From: SFHK01 sp045538305
GTDB lineage: Bacteria; Bacillota; Clostridia; Christensenellales; Aristaeellaceae
Assembly: GCA_045538305.1 (NCBI GenBank)
Contig: JAZSRC010000046.1
Span: 7,344-71,343, forward strand
DNA: 64,000 bases
Direction: 5' to 3'
A program made the position numbers and the translations under genes. Position 1 is the stretch's first letter. The number at the start of each line of letters is the position of its first letter. Positions 25,624 to 34,068 of the stretch are shown piece after piece. The notes under the pieces were generated by a model, which ran no database searches, was not told the DNA's origin, and saw only the letters and a list, made by a program, of their open reading frames with translations.

Positions 25624-26406
25624 ATGGCGAACAAACGCAGATTCAATTCCAACCATGCTCAAAAGAGACGAGTACAGAAAAAGGAGTTTTCCTTTAAAGA
25701 TTTATCCTGCAAACAGAAAAAACTGATTCTCTGGGGTTCTGTCGCAGCACTTGTTGTTATTATTGTTCTGGTTACGCTTACTTCTCTTGATTTGATCCCG
25801 CATCTGGACGGCAGCCTTCAGCTGATTAACGGAAAGCTTAAGGGCGTTGTGGAGAACGATATTGTTTCCAGGGAAGAAGTAGACACCAACGATTACAGAT
25901 ACTATAACCTTGGTTCTATTGAAACGCCGGAAGGCTTCTATTCCGATCCTTCTTTCCACGAGGTGATTACCACTTCTACCATCAAGGATCTTTCCCAGAA
26001 ATACTGCTACCGTCCCAATGAGGAGGGTATTTTGAACCTTGTATCCATTCAGGGTACAAACTCCAGCGCAGAAGAGATGGTAGAAAAATCCAAGGCCAAC
26101 CTTTCGGATCCCGCCACCTATACTGCAAGCGAGAATTTCGAAAAGACCTCGCCCGTTAAGGGGAATTCCTATCACGGTTACTACTCCACCAGCATTGAAA
26201 AGCTGGAGGATCTGGACGATTATGGCAGGGTAGAGAGGGCATACTACGGCACCTACGCGATTATCTATCTGGATACGGCGGAGGATGATAAGTCCATTAT
26301 GGTATTTGCCAGCTATAAGAGCGATACGAAGGATGAGATACCGACTGCCGACGAGATTTACGCTCTGCTCGATCAGATGGCCGACACGATTACCATCAGG
26401 AAATAA
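25624..26406 (+). CDS. Single-pass membrane protein of unknown function
   Basis: 260 aa. A basic cytoplasmic N-tail (residues 1-34, rich in K/R) precedes one membrane helix (about 36-56, LWGSVAALVVIIVLVTL), then an extracytoplasmic domain of about 200 residues with mixed alpha/beta composition. No recognised family or catalytic motif. The outside domain includes STSIEKLEDLDDYGRVERAY, and it ends ADTITIRK. GAAGGG precedes the ATG and it has its own promoter. Codon use and composition resemble the neighbours. It may be a stress or envelope protein, but nothing in context decides. Confidence 0.75.
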   Translation: MANKRRFNSNHAQKRRVQKKEFSFKDLSCKQKKLILWGSVAALVVIIVLVTLTSLDLIPHLDGSLQLINGKLKGVVENDIVSREEVDTNDYRYYNLGSIETPEGFYSDPSFHEVITTSTIKDLSQKYCYRPNEEGILNLVSIQGTNSSAEEMVEKSKANLSDPATYTASENFEKTSPVKGNSYHGYYSTSIEKLEDLDDYGRVERAYYGTYAIIYLDTAEDDKSIMVFASYKSDTKDEIPTADEIYALLDQMADTITIRK

Positions 26407-26426
26407 ACAAAGCTTTATAACTTTTT

Positions 26427-26456
26427 CGCGCGGCGGGAGATTTCTTCCGCCGCGCG
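26427..26456 (+). terminator. GC-rich hairpin after the 25624 gene
   Basis: A 10-bp perfect GC stem (26427-26436 CGCGCGGCGG against 26447-26456) with a 10-nt loop. There is no T-run downstream, so it is either a weak or factor-dependent terminator or an mRNA-protecting stem. Confidence 0.5.
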
Positions 26457-26476
26457 CAGTTTGAAAGGAATTTGCA

Positions 26477-27139
26477 ATGGATGCGCGTTTGAAAAATGCA
26501 GACGATCTGAAAAAGCTGATAGCCGATATCGGCTTTATTCCGCTCTTTCATGCAGAAGGAACCGAGATGCTTTCTGTGGAGGCACTGACATACGGGCAGT
26601 GGTGGACGGGACTCAAAGATGATCCATGGCTCTGGAGGGAAACGCTTTCAGAGGATCATGATATTCTTTATGGGAAATTCTTCTCAGGCCGCGCCGGGTT
26701 TATCCATAAAGAATGGCTGCCGACATTTGCCAACTGCCGAAGAGACGGCTATGACTTTGATTCCCGGGCAGATGAAGGGCTTGCTCCGCAGAAGCATCTG
26801 GGCATAATTGGGATTGTCAAGAGAGAGGGGCGGATTCTTTCGAGCGAGCTCAAACGGGAAACGGGCGTAAAAGGTTATGAAGGCGCGATCACGCTTTTGC
26901 AAATGCAGACCTATCTCATGATTGACGGGTTTGGAAGACGCATTGATAAAAATGGAAGGCCATATGGCTGGAGTATTGCATATCTTTCGGAACCGGAAAC
27001 AAGATACGGATACGATTTTGTTACTTCACTTTACACGGAAAGCACGGAAATCTCGCTCAAGAGAATCCTTACAAGGGCAAAGGATGTGTGCCCTCAAGCG
27101 GACGAGGATATGCTTTTGACGTTATTTGCCGGAAGGTAG
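26477..27139 (+). CDS. AlkZ-related winged-helix protein (tentative)
   Basis: 220 aa. It shows LTYGQWWTGLKDDPWLWRETLSE split near residues 37-60, GRAGFIHKEWLPTFAN, then a winged-helix-like segment LGIIGIVKREGRILSSELKRETG and AITLLQMQTYLMIDGFGRR. This layout is that of short Firmicute proteins called AlkZ-related, distant from the AlkZ DNA glycosylase of crosslink repair, and no catalytic residue can be named. GAAAGGAATTTGCA precedes ATG. The gene ends with TAG just before the serS leader. Assignment is tentative. Confidence 0.6.
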   Translation: MDARLKNADDLKKLIADIGFIPLFHAEGTEMLSVEALTYGQWWTGLKDDPWLWRETLSEDHDILYGKFFSGRAGFIHKEWLPTFANCRRDGYDFDSRADEGLAPQKHLGIIGIVKREGRILSSELKRETGVKGYEGAITLLQMQTYLMIDGFGRRIDKNGRPYGWSIAYLSEPETRYGYDFVTSLYTESTEISLKRILTRAKDVCPQADEDMLLTLFAGR

Positions 27140-27161
27140 GCCAAATTAACGTATCCTTGCT

Positions 27162-27189
27162 TTATCATTTTGTGAGGGCAAGCTATAAT
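27162..27189 (+). promoter_or_regulatory. Promoter of the serS leader
   Basis: TTATCA (27162-27167), 16-nt spacer, TATAAT (27184-27189). The predicted transcript start is near 27196. Confidence 0.55.
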
Positions 27190-27195
27190 AGACAA

Positions 27196-27417
27196 TGCAA
27201 TGAAGGGAAATGAAGCATTTTTCTTGAATGAAAGAGACCCGGCGCATGGTGAAAGCAGGGCGGATAAATGCGTTTCTTCCATCCCGGAGCTCCCTGTGAA
27301 ACAAGCAGGGCGGGCAGCCCGTTACAGCGTTGGAGCCGCAGAATCAATTCTGCGGGAAAAGGGTGGTACCGCGATTATTATTGATCGCCCCTGCGAGTAG
27401 CAGGGGCGTAAATTTTT
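27196..27417 (+). ncRNA. T-box leader controlling serS
   Basis: The leader contains the invariant T-box AGGGTGGTACCGCG at 27360-27373, whose middle pairs with the free NCCA end of uncharged tRNA. Stem I carries the apical GGTGAAAG motif near 27247. An intrinsic terminator follows (27386-27394 CGCCCCTGC pairing with 27400-27408, then TAAATTTTT). Uncharged tRNA(Ser) should favour the antiterminator and raise serS expression. I could not assign the specifier codon with confidence; a TCC occurs on the 3' side of stem I at about 27291. Confidence 0.9.
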
Positions 27418-27431
27418 GGAGTGTGAGAAAA

Positions 27432-28703
27432 ATGCTGGATATCAATCTGATTCGTTCCAACCCCGATTTTGTTGTGGAGGCGCTTAAAAAGCGCGAGTAT
27501 CATGTAGATCTTACCGAGCTTCTTCAGTGGGATGCCCGTCGCCGCACGCTGCTTCAGGAAAATGAAGCCGCAAAAGCCGAGAGCAACAAGAAGAGCAAGG
27601 AAATCCCTATGCGCAAAAAGCAGGGTCTGGATGCTACCGAGCTTTTGAACGAATTAAAAGAAATCAAAGAGCGAATCGCCGAAATGGATAAGGAACAGGG
27701 CGAACTTGAGGAAAAAATCAGAAAGTTTGTTCTTGCTCTTCCGAACCTTCCCGCCGAGGATGTTGAAGCAGGCGGAAAGGAAGCCAATAAGGTTATTAAA
27801 GTGTTCGGAGAAAAGCCCGTCTTTGAATATGAGCCCAAGAATCACGTAGATCTGTGCACTTCTCTTGGTCTGATCGACTACGAGCGCGGCGTAAAAATGG
27901 GCGGAAACGGCTACTGGCTGTACACCGGCGACGGCGCTAAGCTCGAATGGGCGCTTTTGAATTACTTCATCACCGAGCACATCAAGGACGGCTATGAGTT
28001 TATGCTCCCGCCGCATATCCTGACCTACGACTGCGGTCTGACAGCCGGCCAGTTCCCCAAATTTGAGGAAGATGTTTTCCGCCTTACTGAGGAAGGCTTC
28101 CACTTCCTGCTTCCTACTGCTGAAACTGCACTGATCAACCTGTACAGGGGCGAAATTCTCTCCGAAGCTGATCTTCCCAGAAAGCTTTTCGCTTACACCC
28201 CCTGCTACCGCCGCGAAGCGGGTACCTATCGCGCGAGCGAGCGCGGCATGATCCGCGGCCATCAGTTCAACAAGGTTGAAATGTTCGGCTATACCCGCCC
28301 TGAAGACAGCACTCAGATGCTGAAAGAGCTGATCGATAAGGCATGCCGCCTGGTAGAGGGTTTGGGTCTGCACTATCAGCTTTCCAAGCTTGCCGCCGGC
28401 GATTGCTCGGCCTCCATGGCTACCACGTACGACATCGAGCTTTGGATACCGTCCATGAACGAGTATAAGGAATGCTCCAGCGTTTCCAATGCCCGCGATT
28501 ATCAAGCTCGCCGCGGAAACATTCGCTTCCGCCGCGCTGACAGCAAAAAGCTTGAGTTCGTGCATACCCTCAACGGCTCCGGCCTTGCTACCAGCCGCCT
28601 GATGCCCGCGATCGTAGAACAGTATCAGCAGCCCGATGGCAGCGTGATCGTTCCCGAGGTTCTTCGTCCGTTCTTCGGCGCCGACAAGATCGTAAAGAAG
28701 TAA
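27432..28703 (+). CDS. serS: Seryl-tRNA synthetase
   Basis: 423 aa from ATG 27432, 10 nt after GGAG; upstream in-frame codons lie in the T-box terminator and are rejected. MLDINLIRSNPDFVVEAL opens the N-terminal coiled-coil arm (to about residue 105) that grips the tRNA(Ser) variable arm. The class II core has motif 2 (CYRREAG...RGMIRGHQF) and motif 3 (LNGSGLATSRLMPAIVE). It charges tRNA(Ser), and also tRNA(Sec) where present. Expression is set by the T-box at 27196. Confidence 0.97.
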   Translation: MLDINLIRSNPDFVVEALKKREYHVDLTELLQWDARRRTLLQENEAAKAESNKKSKEIPMRKKQGLDATELLNELKEIKERIAEMDKEQGELEEKIRKFVLALPNLPAEDVEAGGKEANKVIKVFGEKPVFEYEPKNHVDLCTSLGLIDYERGVKMGGNGYWLYTGDGAKLEWALLNYFITEHIKDGYEFMLPPHILTYDCGLTAGQFPKFEEDVFRLTEEGFHFLLPTAETALINLYRGEILSEADLPRKLFAYTPCYRREAGTYRASERGMIRGHQFNKVEMFGYTRPEDSTQMLKELIDKACRLVEGLGLHYQLSKLAAGDCSASMATTYDIELWIPSMNEYKECSSVSNARDYQARRGNIRFRRADSKKLEFVHTLNGSGLATSRLMPAIVEQYQQPDGSVIVPEVLRPFFGADKIVKK

Positions 28704-28717
28704 ATAACCGATAAAAG

Positions 28718-28758
28718 ACAGCCGTCTCAAAACAGGTTTGAGACGGCTGTTCTTTTTT
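28718..28758. terminator. Strong bidirectional terminator after serS
   Basis: A perfect 14-bp stem (28718-28731 ACAGCCGTCTCAAA against 28737-28750) with a 5-nt loop, followed by TCTTTTTT on the plus strand; on the minus strand CTTTTAT follows. It sits between the convergent serS and the MerR-like gene. Confidence 0.9.
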
Positions 28759-28761
28759 GGC

Positions 28762-29202
28762 TTATGAAAACGTGCTTTGAAATTCGCTGACGATTTTGAT
28801 TACATCCTGTAAGTAACCTTTTATGATTACGCGCGATACCTTGCCGCATCTGTTGTAAGAAAAACGAATATTGGTATATGGCTCAAAAGTAATCTTCCGG
28901 CAAAAAAAGCTGGAGACATCCGCTCTGTGATTGGTAGGAATATCGATGACCATGCAGCATTCGGGTTCGCTCTTTCGGTCGTCGGAAAGAAAATCGTAAA
29001 TAATGGCGTTACTTTTCGTTTGTATGCTTTGCTTAACCATGGGATGCGACATGAACGCCTTTACCTGTTCTTCAGTAAACTGCCATTTACCGTCAACTTT
29101 TTCTCCTTGAAGGATTCCTGTCGAAAGATAATTCCTGAGCGTGCGATCGTTAAGCCCAGACATCAGGGCAAGGTCAGAAAGCGTGTAGTATTCTTTGTCC
29201 AC
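28762..29202 (-). CDS. Small protein with MerR-like helix-turn-helix
   Basis: 146 aa. Residues 5-55 read as a MerR/excisionase-type winged helix (YTLSDLALMSGLNDRTLRNYLSTGIL, then GKWQFTEEQVKAF, split here). The other 90 residues form a distinct domain (CCMVIDIPTNHRADVSSFFC, then FSYNRCGKVSRVIIKGYLQD) I do not recognise. AAAGGAGG is upstream of ATG. It could be a DNA-binding regulator with a small sensor domain. Monocistronic, with its own extended -10 promoter. Confidence 0.75.
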   Translation of the reverse strand: MDKEYYTLSDLALMSGLNDRTLRNYLSTGILQGEKVDGKWQFTEEQVKAFMSHPMVKQSIQTKSNAIIYDFLSDDRKSEPECCMVIDIPTNHRADVSSFFCRKITFEPYTNIRFSYNRCGKVSRVIIKGYLQDVIKIVSEFQSTFS

Positions 29203-29234
29203 TCGTTTTTCCTCCTTTTTCCTTCGATGTTTTT

Positions 29235-29262
29235 ATTATAGCAGGGAAAAAGGAAATATCAA
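29235..29262 (-). promoter_or_regulatory. Promoter of the MerR-like gene
   Basis: Minus strand: TTGATA (29262-29257), 16-nt spacer ending TGC, TATAAT (29240-29235). Confidence 0.7.
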
Positions 29263-29289
29263 TATGAAATATGGCGAGTTTTTCATAGC

Positions 29290-29320
29290 AAAAAAAGAAG
29301 CGCCCGATTGCGAGCGCTTC
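29290..29320 (-). terminator. Terminator of the GlcNAc-kinase/SIS/ceramidase-like operon
   Basis: Minus strand: GAAGCGC (29320-29314) pairs with GCGCTTC (29303-29297), followed by seven T. It lies 20 nt after the stop codon of the 29341 gene. Confidence 0.85.
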
Positions 29321-29340
29321 CGTTGATCACATAATACGAT

Positions 29341-30573
29341 TTACAGGATTTCGGACAAGCGTTTGCCTATGGTTTCTCCAAGCCTTTCGGCTTCTCCAGG
29401 TGCAGGCGGTACGCGCTTATACAGAAACGCGCTTTCAAGGGCTGCATAGGCTTCGTTTTCGATGTCTTCTTTAACGGGAAGATATCCAAGCAGCTGTTCT
29501 GCGCAGCCAAGAACCATTACCCTTTCAGTGCCGAGCGCTTCGCGAATGAGCAGGCCGGTCTTTGTAAAGGCTTCAAAGGGAAGCGCTACAAGTCCCATAT
29601 TTCCGATTGTACCATATTCCGCCGTAATGTCTTCGCTTGTTGGAATTTCATCTTTTTCCAGCATTTCGCTTTCCCAGATTCTTGCTACTTTTGCCGCGGG
29701 CTCCTGTTCGCTTTCGTATTTACCAACGGCCCGAAGCGCAGTGCGCTTGACGTCTTCCTTTGTCAAGGGAAGCAGTGAAAGTGTTTCGGACAGCCTTCCG
29801 GAATGCACTGTGGCGTCGCAGGGCGACAGGTTTTTCAGGTATGCTTCCGTAATGGTTTTACCGATGAATACCAGATTGTCCTCGTCGGACGCGCCATCTT
29901 TTGGCGCAAGGGGATCAATATCGCCGCAAACGCCGTTCAGATATATGGAATGCGCGCCGATTGCAGACAGCTGTTTATGAATTTCGCTTGAAAAATCGGC
30001 GGAAATGCAGGTGGCTCTTCCAAGGCTGACGCCGTGGCATGCATAGGATACAACGGCGATGGGTGCAGCATCTTTGCGGTCAATCCATACGCCTCGTACA
30101 AACGGATCTACCGGGCCGTTTTCAAGCGTGCGGTTGTATGCAACCGGTTCGGAGAGTCTTTCAACCGTGGAACGCATGCCGGTTACGGGAGAAAGGTCGG
30201 AAAGCGCGCATTTGCACGCAGCAATGATCTTTTCGGAGAACGCGGCTACATATGCTTCGTCCACCTCTCCGCAGCCTTCGTGGTATATAAGGCTGGGCCC
30301 TGTATGCGTATGTACGGAAACGAACAGGATGTTTTCGCGACCGTATCCATAAGGCTCCATGGCGGTTACCACATCCGAAACGATCTCTGCATTAATCCCC
30401 AGAACTTCCATGCTGATAACCAGAAGCCTGTCGTTTTCGTTTTCAAGCGCAACTGCGCGGGCGAATAAATCATCGCGTACGCTCAGGGCTTTTCTCTCCA
30501 GATAATACCCATAGCCGGTCAGCTCAATGCCAAGCGGGGGTGTAAGAATAAAACTTCCATATCCTGCAAGCAT
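29341..30573 (-). CDS. Neutral/alkaline ceramidase N-terminal-like hydrolase
   Basis: 410 aa. The N-terminal half matches the neutral/alkaline non-lysosomal ceramidase fold: LTGYG, LVISMEVLGIN, FVSVHTHTGPSLIY (metal-binding H-T-H) and VVSYACHGVSLGR, with NGVCGDIDP further on. True ceramidases are about 650-700 aa and exported; this protein has no signal peptide and half that length, so it is a cytoplasmic relative probably acting on another amide or sugar substrate. It is the last gene of a three-gene operon with SIS and kinase genes, which points to amino-sugar metabolism (inference). Confidence 0.75.
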   Translation of the reverse strand: MLAGYGSFILTPPLGIELTGYGYYLERKALSVRDDLFARAVALENENDRLLVISMEVLGINAEIVSDVVTAMEPYGYGRENILFVSVHTHTGPSLIYHEGCGEVDEAYVAAFSEKIIAACKCALSDLSPVTGMRSTVERLSEPVAYNRTLENGPVDPFVRGVWIDRKDAAPIAVVSYACHGVSLGRATCISADFSSEIHKQLSAIGAHSIYLNGVCGDIDPLAPKDGASDEDNLVFIGKTITEAYLKNLSPCDATVHSGRLSETLSLLPLTKEDVKRTALRAVGKYESEQEPAAKVARIWESEMLEKDEIPTSEDITAEYGTIGNMGLVALPFEAFTKTGLLIREALGTERVMVLGCAEQLLGYLPVKEDIENEAYAALESAFLYKRVPPAPGEAERLGETIGKRLSEIL

Positions 30574-30588
30574 GAAAACGCCTCCTGA

Positions 30589-31323
30589 TTACAGGCACTT
30601 GATGCTGCCCTTGTATTTGTCTATGAACGCCTGATTGATCTGATCGCCGCCATCGATATTGGAAGAAGCATAGAATTCGGGCGCATAGCCGTTTTCACGC
30701 GCAATTTCCTCCGCGCGGCAGCATAAGCCCTGAAGGAGTGCCGCGCCGACAGCGGTAGATGTGGGCCCGATTTTTCTGCCGGAAGGCGTATCAAGGCATG
30801 CGTCGCCGATAACGCCTGCATTGTCGATTACGATGTCGACAGCCTCAAACAGGCGCAGCCCTGTTTTGTTGCGGGAGGTAGAGGAAGAGGAATGGCGGAT
30901 GTTTGTAATGCAGATTGTGGTAAGACCCAACTCCCTTGCCTTAAGCGCCATTTCAACAGGCGCCGCGTTTCTGCCGGAATTAGAGAACAGCAGCAGTACA
31001 TCGCCTGATTTAACGGGATACTGCGTAAGAAGCTCCGGCCCGAGGCCTTCGGTACGCTCCCACTGTGTACTTTCGGATGCGGAAACATGCAGCATAAGCT
31101 TTTCATCCAGTATTGGATATACCTTTACGGGTCCGCCTGCTCTGTAGAAGATTTCAAGACTCAGCATATGAGCATGTCCTGTTCCGAAAGCATAGATCAT
31201 GCCACCCTTGGACATGGATGTTGCAATCGCTTTTGCAGCGGTTTCGATAGCGTCTTTTTGCGAAAGAAATGCCTCATCCAGGATGTTTTTCAGGTTTTCG
31301 TAGTAGGCAATAAAAGCATTCAT
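30589..31323 (-). CDS. SIS-domain sugar isomerase-like protein (UPF0309-like)
   Basis: 244 aa from ATG 31323, which overlaps the kinase stop as TGATG; AAGGAG is 11 nt upstream. One SIS domain: IYAFGTGHAHMLSLEIFYRAGG as sugar-phosphate loop, LLLFSNSGRNAAPVEMAL as the second, and GPTSTAVGAALLQGL. The substrate is expected to be a phosphorylated amino sugar, such as MurNAc-6-P or GlcNAc-6-P. Its neighbours, a GlcNAc-kinase-like and a ceramidase-like hydrolase gene, support an amino-sugar salvage role. Confidence 0.87.
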   Translation of the reverse strand: MNAFIAYYENLKNILDEAFLSQKDAIETAAKAIATSMSKGGMIYAFGTGHAHMLSLEIFYRAGGPVKVYPILDEKLMLHVSASESTQWERTEGLGPELLTQYPVKSGDVLLLFSNSGRNAAPVEMALKARELGLTTICITNIRHSSSSTSRNKTGLRLFEAVDIVIDNAGVIGDACLDTPSGRKIGPTSTAVGAALLQGLCCRAEEIARENGYAPEFYASSNIDGGDQINQAFIDKYKGSIKCL

Positions 31324-32282
31324 CAGAACGTCCACTCCTTATATGTATTTTTGATCTCTTGTATCACGGAGGCATTAAGCCCCTTTTTACGCTTGATTGC
31401 ATATATGGCTGCCCCGATCGCCGGCGAGTAGGGAATCAGCGATGCGCATACTTCCGGAAGCGCCTTTTGTATTTCGCTTTCGAACAGCGGGATTGTCCAT
31501 TCATTATGCTCAAACACACCGCCGTACAGCCAAGCCGTTTTGGGAGGATCATCCTGAACCAATTGAACGAGTGTACATGCAAGCGCCCTGATTTCGCTTT
31601 CAACGATGTTGTATGCAGCTTTATCGCCGTTTGCTGCTTCAATCAGCACATATTTTGCAAAACCTGCAATATCGCTTGGTTTGGTCTTTGGGTCATAAAC
31701 ACGGTCAATCAGCTGCCTTGGGCTTGAAAGGCGGTATACTTTCATGAGCGCACTGCTTAATGAAGTTGCAATTCCGGTTCCTTCCCATTCTCGAATGGCG
31801 CTTCTCATACCGTTAAGCGCAATGGAATACGAGCTTCCTTCATCGCCCAATATATATCCCCATCCGCCAGCGGGCTTTTGAACGCCGTTCTCATCTACCC
31901 GCACAATCATGCTTCCGGTTCCGGCGATTGTGATTGCGCCTTTTTCTCCGAAGGTTGCGGCCATAAGCGCCATATAGGCGTCGGAATGCAGGAATACATT
32001 ATCATGCGGCAGCGAATCGCCGATAAAGGCTGCAACCTGTTCCTCTGTTGCGATATCGTCCAGCGAGGACAAGCCGATGGATACAATGGCGTTTTGACAG
32101 TTGCCCTTCAGAAGATCGTTTATAAGCGAAAGCAGATGATTACGCGCGCTTTCCATACCGATTGTATGATAATTCAAGCCGTCGCCACGTTTGACATTCA
32201 GAATGGAACCGCTCTCGGAAACAAGAACCGCCGTGGAACGCGTTCCGCCGCCGTCAACGCCGACGAAAAATCTTTCAGGCAT
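31323..32282 (-). CDS. BadF/BadG-type ATPase, N-acetylglucosamine kinase-like
   Basis: 319 aa from ATG 32282; GAGG is 8 nt upstream, and the GTG at 32291 overlaps that site. ASKHA fold: phosphate 1 FFVGVDGGGTRSTAVLV, phosphate 2 ITIAGTGSMIVRV, GGWGYILGDEGSSY (the GlcNAc-kinase substrate loop) and the adenosine motif YGGVFEH. It likely phosphorylates GlcNAc, MurNAc or glucosamine with ATP. It heads the kinase-SIS-ceramidase-like operon, and lies 71 nt after spoIVFB with no clear terminator between, so read-through from the sporulation genes is possible. Confidence 0.87.
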   Translation of the reverse strand: MPERFFVGVDGGGTRSTAVLVSESGSILNVKRGDGLNYHTIGMESARNHLLSLINDLLKGNCQNAIVSIGLSSLDDIATEEQVAAFIGDSLPHDNVFLHSDAYMALMAATFGEKGAITIAGTGSMIVRVDENGVQKPAGGWGYILGDEGSSYSIALNGMRSAIREWEGTGIATSLSSALMKVYRLSSPRQLIDRVYDPKTKPSDIAGFAKYVLIEAANGDKAAYNIVESEIRALACTLVQLVQDDPPKTAWLYGGVFEHNEWTIPLFESEIQKALPEVCASLIPYSPAIGAAIYAIKRKKGLNASVIQEIKNTYKEWTF

Positions 32283-32353
32283 TACAATCACCTCAAAGTG
32301 TTTTTATTCTATTTCGACGCTGAGACGGCAATTTCCTTCTGAAGCATGCTGTT

Positions 32354-33247
32354 TCATGACAGAAATCCTGGCAGAAGTGACGAAGCTTCTTTGTTAAGCA
32401 GTGAGGATACAGGTGCTTCCGGATTCTGGATAACCGCTCTTCTAAGCTTTTCAAGAGAAACGACGCCCAGTATATTTCCGTCTGTATCTTCAATAGAAAA
32501 CAAATACCTTCTGCCGGAATGAATAGCCTTTGCAGCTTCAAATACGCTGGCAGTTTCATGCACTGTTATCCATTCAGTGTTCTCGGGCTGAATGAAAGGT
32601 CTTTCGTTTATCAGAAGCGCTCGGAGTGATGCGCCTTCTGACTGCCTTTTTTCCTGTTCACCGGAAGCAATGATGTAAATGGACGATAAAACCGGAAGAA
32701 GCGGTATGCGCCGTGTATCCAACAGGGTAATTATTGAAAGTATCAGGATAATTGCAGCGAGGACTCGCCCTGCCCATATGCCTGATTTTACGGCAAAGCT
32801 TCCGGGCATTTTCATGGCCAGAATGGCGCATGCGGCGCGCCCGCCGTCAAGCGGGAGGGCGGGGATCAGGTTAATGAATCCGATTGCCAGGCTGGCGTTA
32901 ACAATGCTCAAAAACCCATAGGGTATATTGGGCGCATAATGATATATCAGCGCGATGATTGCTGCCAAAAGGATATTGGCAGCCGGGCCGGACAGGGCGA
33001 TCAGAATCAACTTACCGGGTGATGTTTCCCAAAGCTCGTACAGCCGAATCGCGGCGCCAAATGGCATGATTTCTATTTCATCCACGCGCGCTTTAAGGAA
33101 TATGGCGCTGATCAAATGCGCGCCTTCATGAATTCCCAGTGCAATCAGCGCAGAATACAGAGAAGAAGCATCTGAAAACACGATGGCTAGGCAAAGGATC
33201 AGCGGAGACAGGGGATTGATACGAATCCGAAAGCCTGAAAGCTTCAT
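32354..33247 (-). CDS. spoIVFB: SpoIVFB-like intramembrane M50 metalloprotease
   Basis: 297 aa. Zinc motif HEGAH near residue 40 and the second signature NLIPALPLDGGR near residue 125 define the site-2-protease family; a C-terminal cytosolic CBS-like segment (VHETASVFEAAKAI, LGVVSLEKLRRAV) is as in SpoIVFB. SpoIVFB cleaves pro-sigma-K in the mother cell and its CBS domain senses ATP. The start overlaps the spoIVFA stop by 4 bp. Position beside mre/min/rplU matches the B. subtilis order. Identification as SpoIVFB rests on motif plus synteny. Confidence 0.88.
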   Translation of the reverse strand: MKLSGFRIRINPLSPLILCLAIVFSDASSLYSALIALGIHEGAHLISAIFLKARVDEIEIMPFGAAIRLYELWETSPGKLILIALSGPAANILLAAIIALIYHYAPNIPYGFLSIVNASLAIGFINLIPALPLDGGRAACAILAMKMPGSFAVKSGIWAGRVLAAIILILSIITLLDTRRIPLLPVLSSIYIIASGEQEKRQSEGASLRALLINERPFIQPENTEWITVHETASVFEAAKAIHSGRRYLFSIEDTDGNILGVVSLEKLRRAVIQNPEAPVSSLLNKEASSLLPGFLS

Positions 33248-33999
33248 TTGCCTTTACGCCCCATAAGATCCGAAGGATCAGAAGGCATGCCGGCAATGCG
33301 ATATTCGAGATAGAGGCGTGCGTTTTCATTCGATCCCGCTTTTCCGATCGCCGCGCCTTTTATAACGCTGTCTCCCGTTTTGACGAGGGCGGCGGATATG
33401 TATGCATATACAGTCTGGCTTTCGTCTGCATGATCGATCAGAATTGTCCAGTCGTTATGTGCTGTTTTTACGCAGGCAGTGACCGTGCCGTCCTCCAGAG
33501 CAAAAACCGTTTCTTCATTCTGTGTGAGATACTCCAGCCAAGGCTGGGATTCGGAATATACATGAACCGGATCGCCGGATACGGGAAGAGGTTTTTCGTT
33601 TTTTTCGCCAAAATTCAAAAAGACCAAAGCGGATTCCGGCATGAAGTTTTGTACAAATGACATTTTACCGATCGATTCGCCCAGATTCAGGTTCATGGAC
33701 ACTGCCTCGCGTACCGCGCCTGTAATGCGATTGGTAAAGGGAGAATCGATGTTTTTAAACGCCATTATCGATAAAAGCAGCGCACAGGCGATGGCCGTAT
33801 TGCGTAAAAGACGTTCGCTTGCGGACGGACGCTTTTTCATGCGCTCTATCTGTTTCTTTTTCTTTGATGCTGTTTTTGTCTTTCTGCCGACTTTTCGGCG
33901 GTGTTTTTCTTTTGGGTTTTCATCCGGCATTGACGGATTGATGCTTTCCGGTATGAGCGACGTGTGCAGACGCAAGCGGCTTTGATTCTGTTTGTCCAT
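33244..33999 (-). CDS. spoIVFA: SpoIVFA-like degenerate M23 regulator of SpoIVFB
   Basis: 251 aa. A long basic N-tail (to about residue 66), one membrane helix (NTAIACALLLSIMAF) and an outer M23/LytM-like domain. Active-site residues are lost: the usual Y-A-H reads TVYAYIS and H-L-H-F-E reads RLYLEYR, so it cannot be a peptidase. That fits SpoIVFA, which anchors and inhibits SpoIVFB until SpoIVB cuts it. The only good ribosome site, GGAAGGGGG, is the 3' arm of the rodA terminator directly before the start. It overlaps spoIVFB. Confidence 0.85.
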   Translation of the reverse strand: MDKQNQSRLRLHTSLIPESINPSMPDENPKEKHRRKVGRKTKTASKKKKQIERMKKRPSASERLLRNTAIACALLLSIMAFKNIDSPFTNRITGAVREAVSMNLNLGESIGKMSFVQNFMPESALVFLNFGEKNEKPLPVSGDPVHVYSESQPWLEYLTQNEETVFALEDGTVTACVKTAHNDWTILIDHADESQTVYAYISAALVKTGDSVIKGAAIGKAGSNENARLYLEYRIAGMPSDPSDLMGRKGK

Positions 34000-34045
34000 A
34001 AAAAACCCCCTTCCGTTTACGGCATTGTATGCCGGACGGAAGGGG
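34000..34045 (-). terminator. rodA terminator whose 3' arm carries the spoIVFA ribosome-binding site
   Basis: Minus strand: CCCCTTCCGT pairs with ACGGAAGGGG (34045-34036 with 34016-34007), an inner stem CGGCAT/ATGCCG, then six T (34005-34000) and immediately the spoIVFA ATG at 33999. GGAAGGGGG, 6 nt before the ATG, is the sole Shine-Dalgarno candidate. Confidence 0.85.
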
Positions 34046-34068
34046 ATTATTTAAGTGGTTTCGGTCTG

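Noticed and set aside
27654..28730. 358-codon minus-strand open frame opposite serS
   Set aside because: Antisense to a certain synthetase gene and ends in the serS terminator; no ribosome site.
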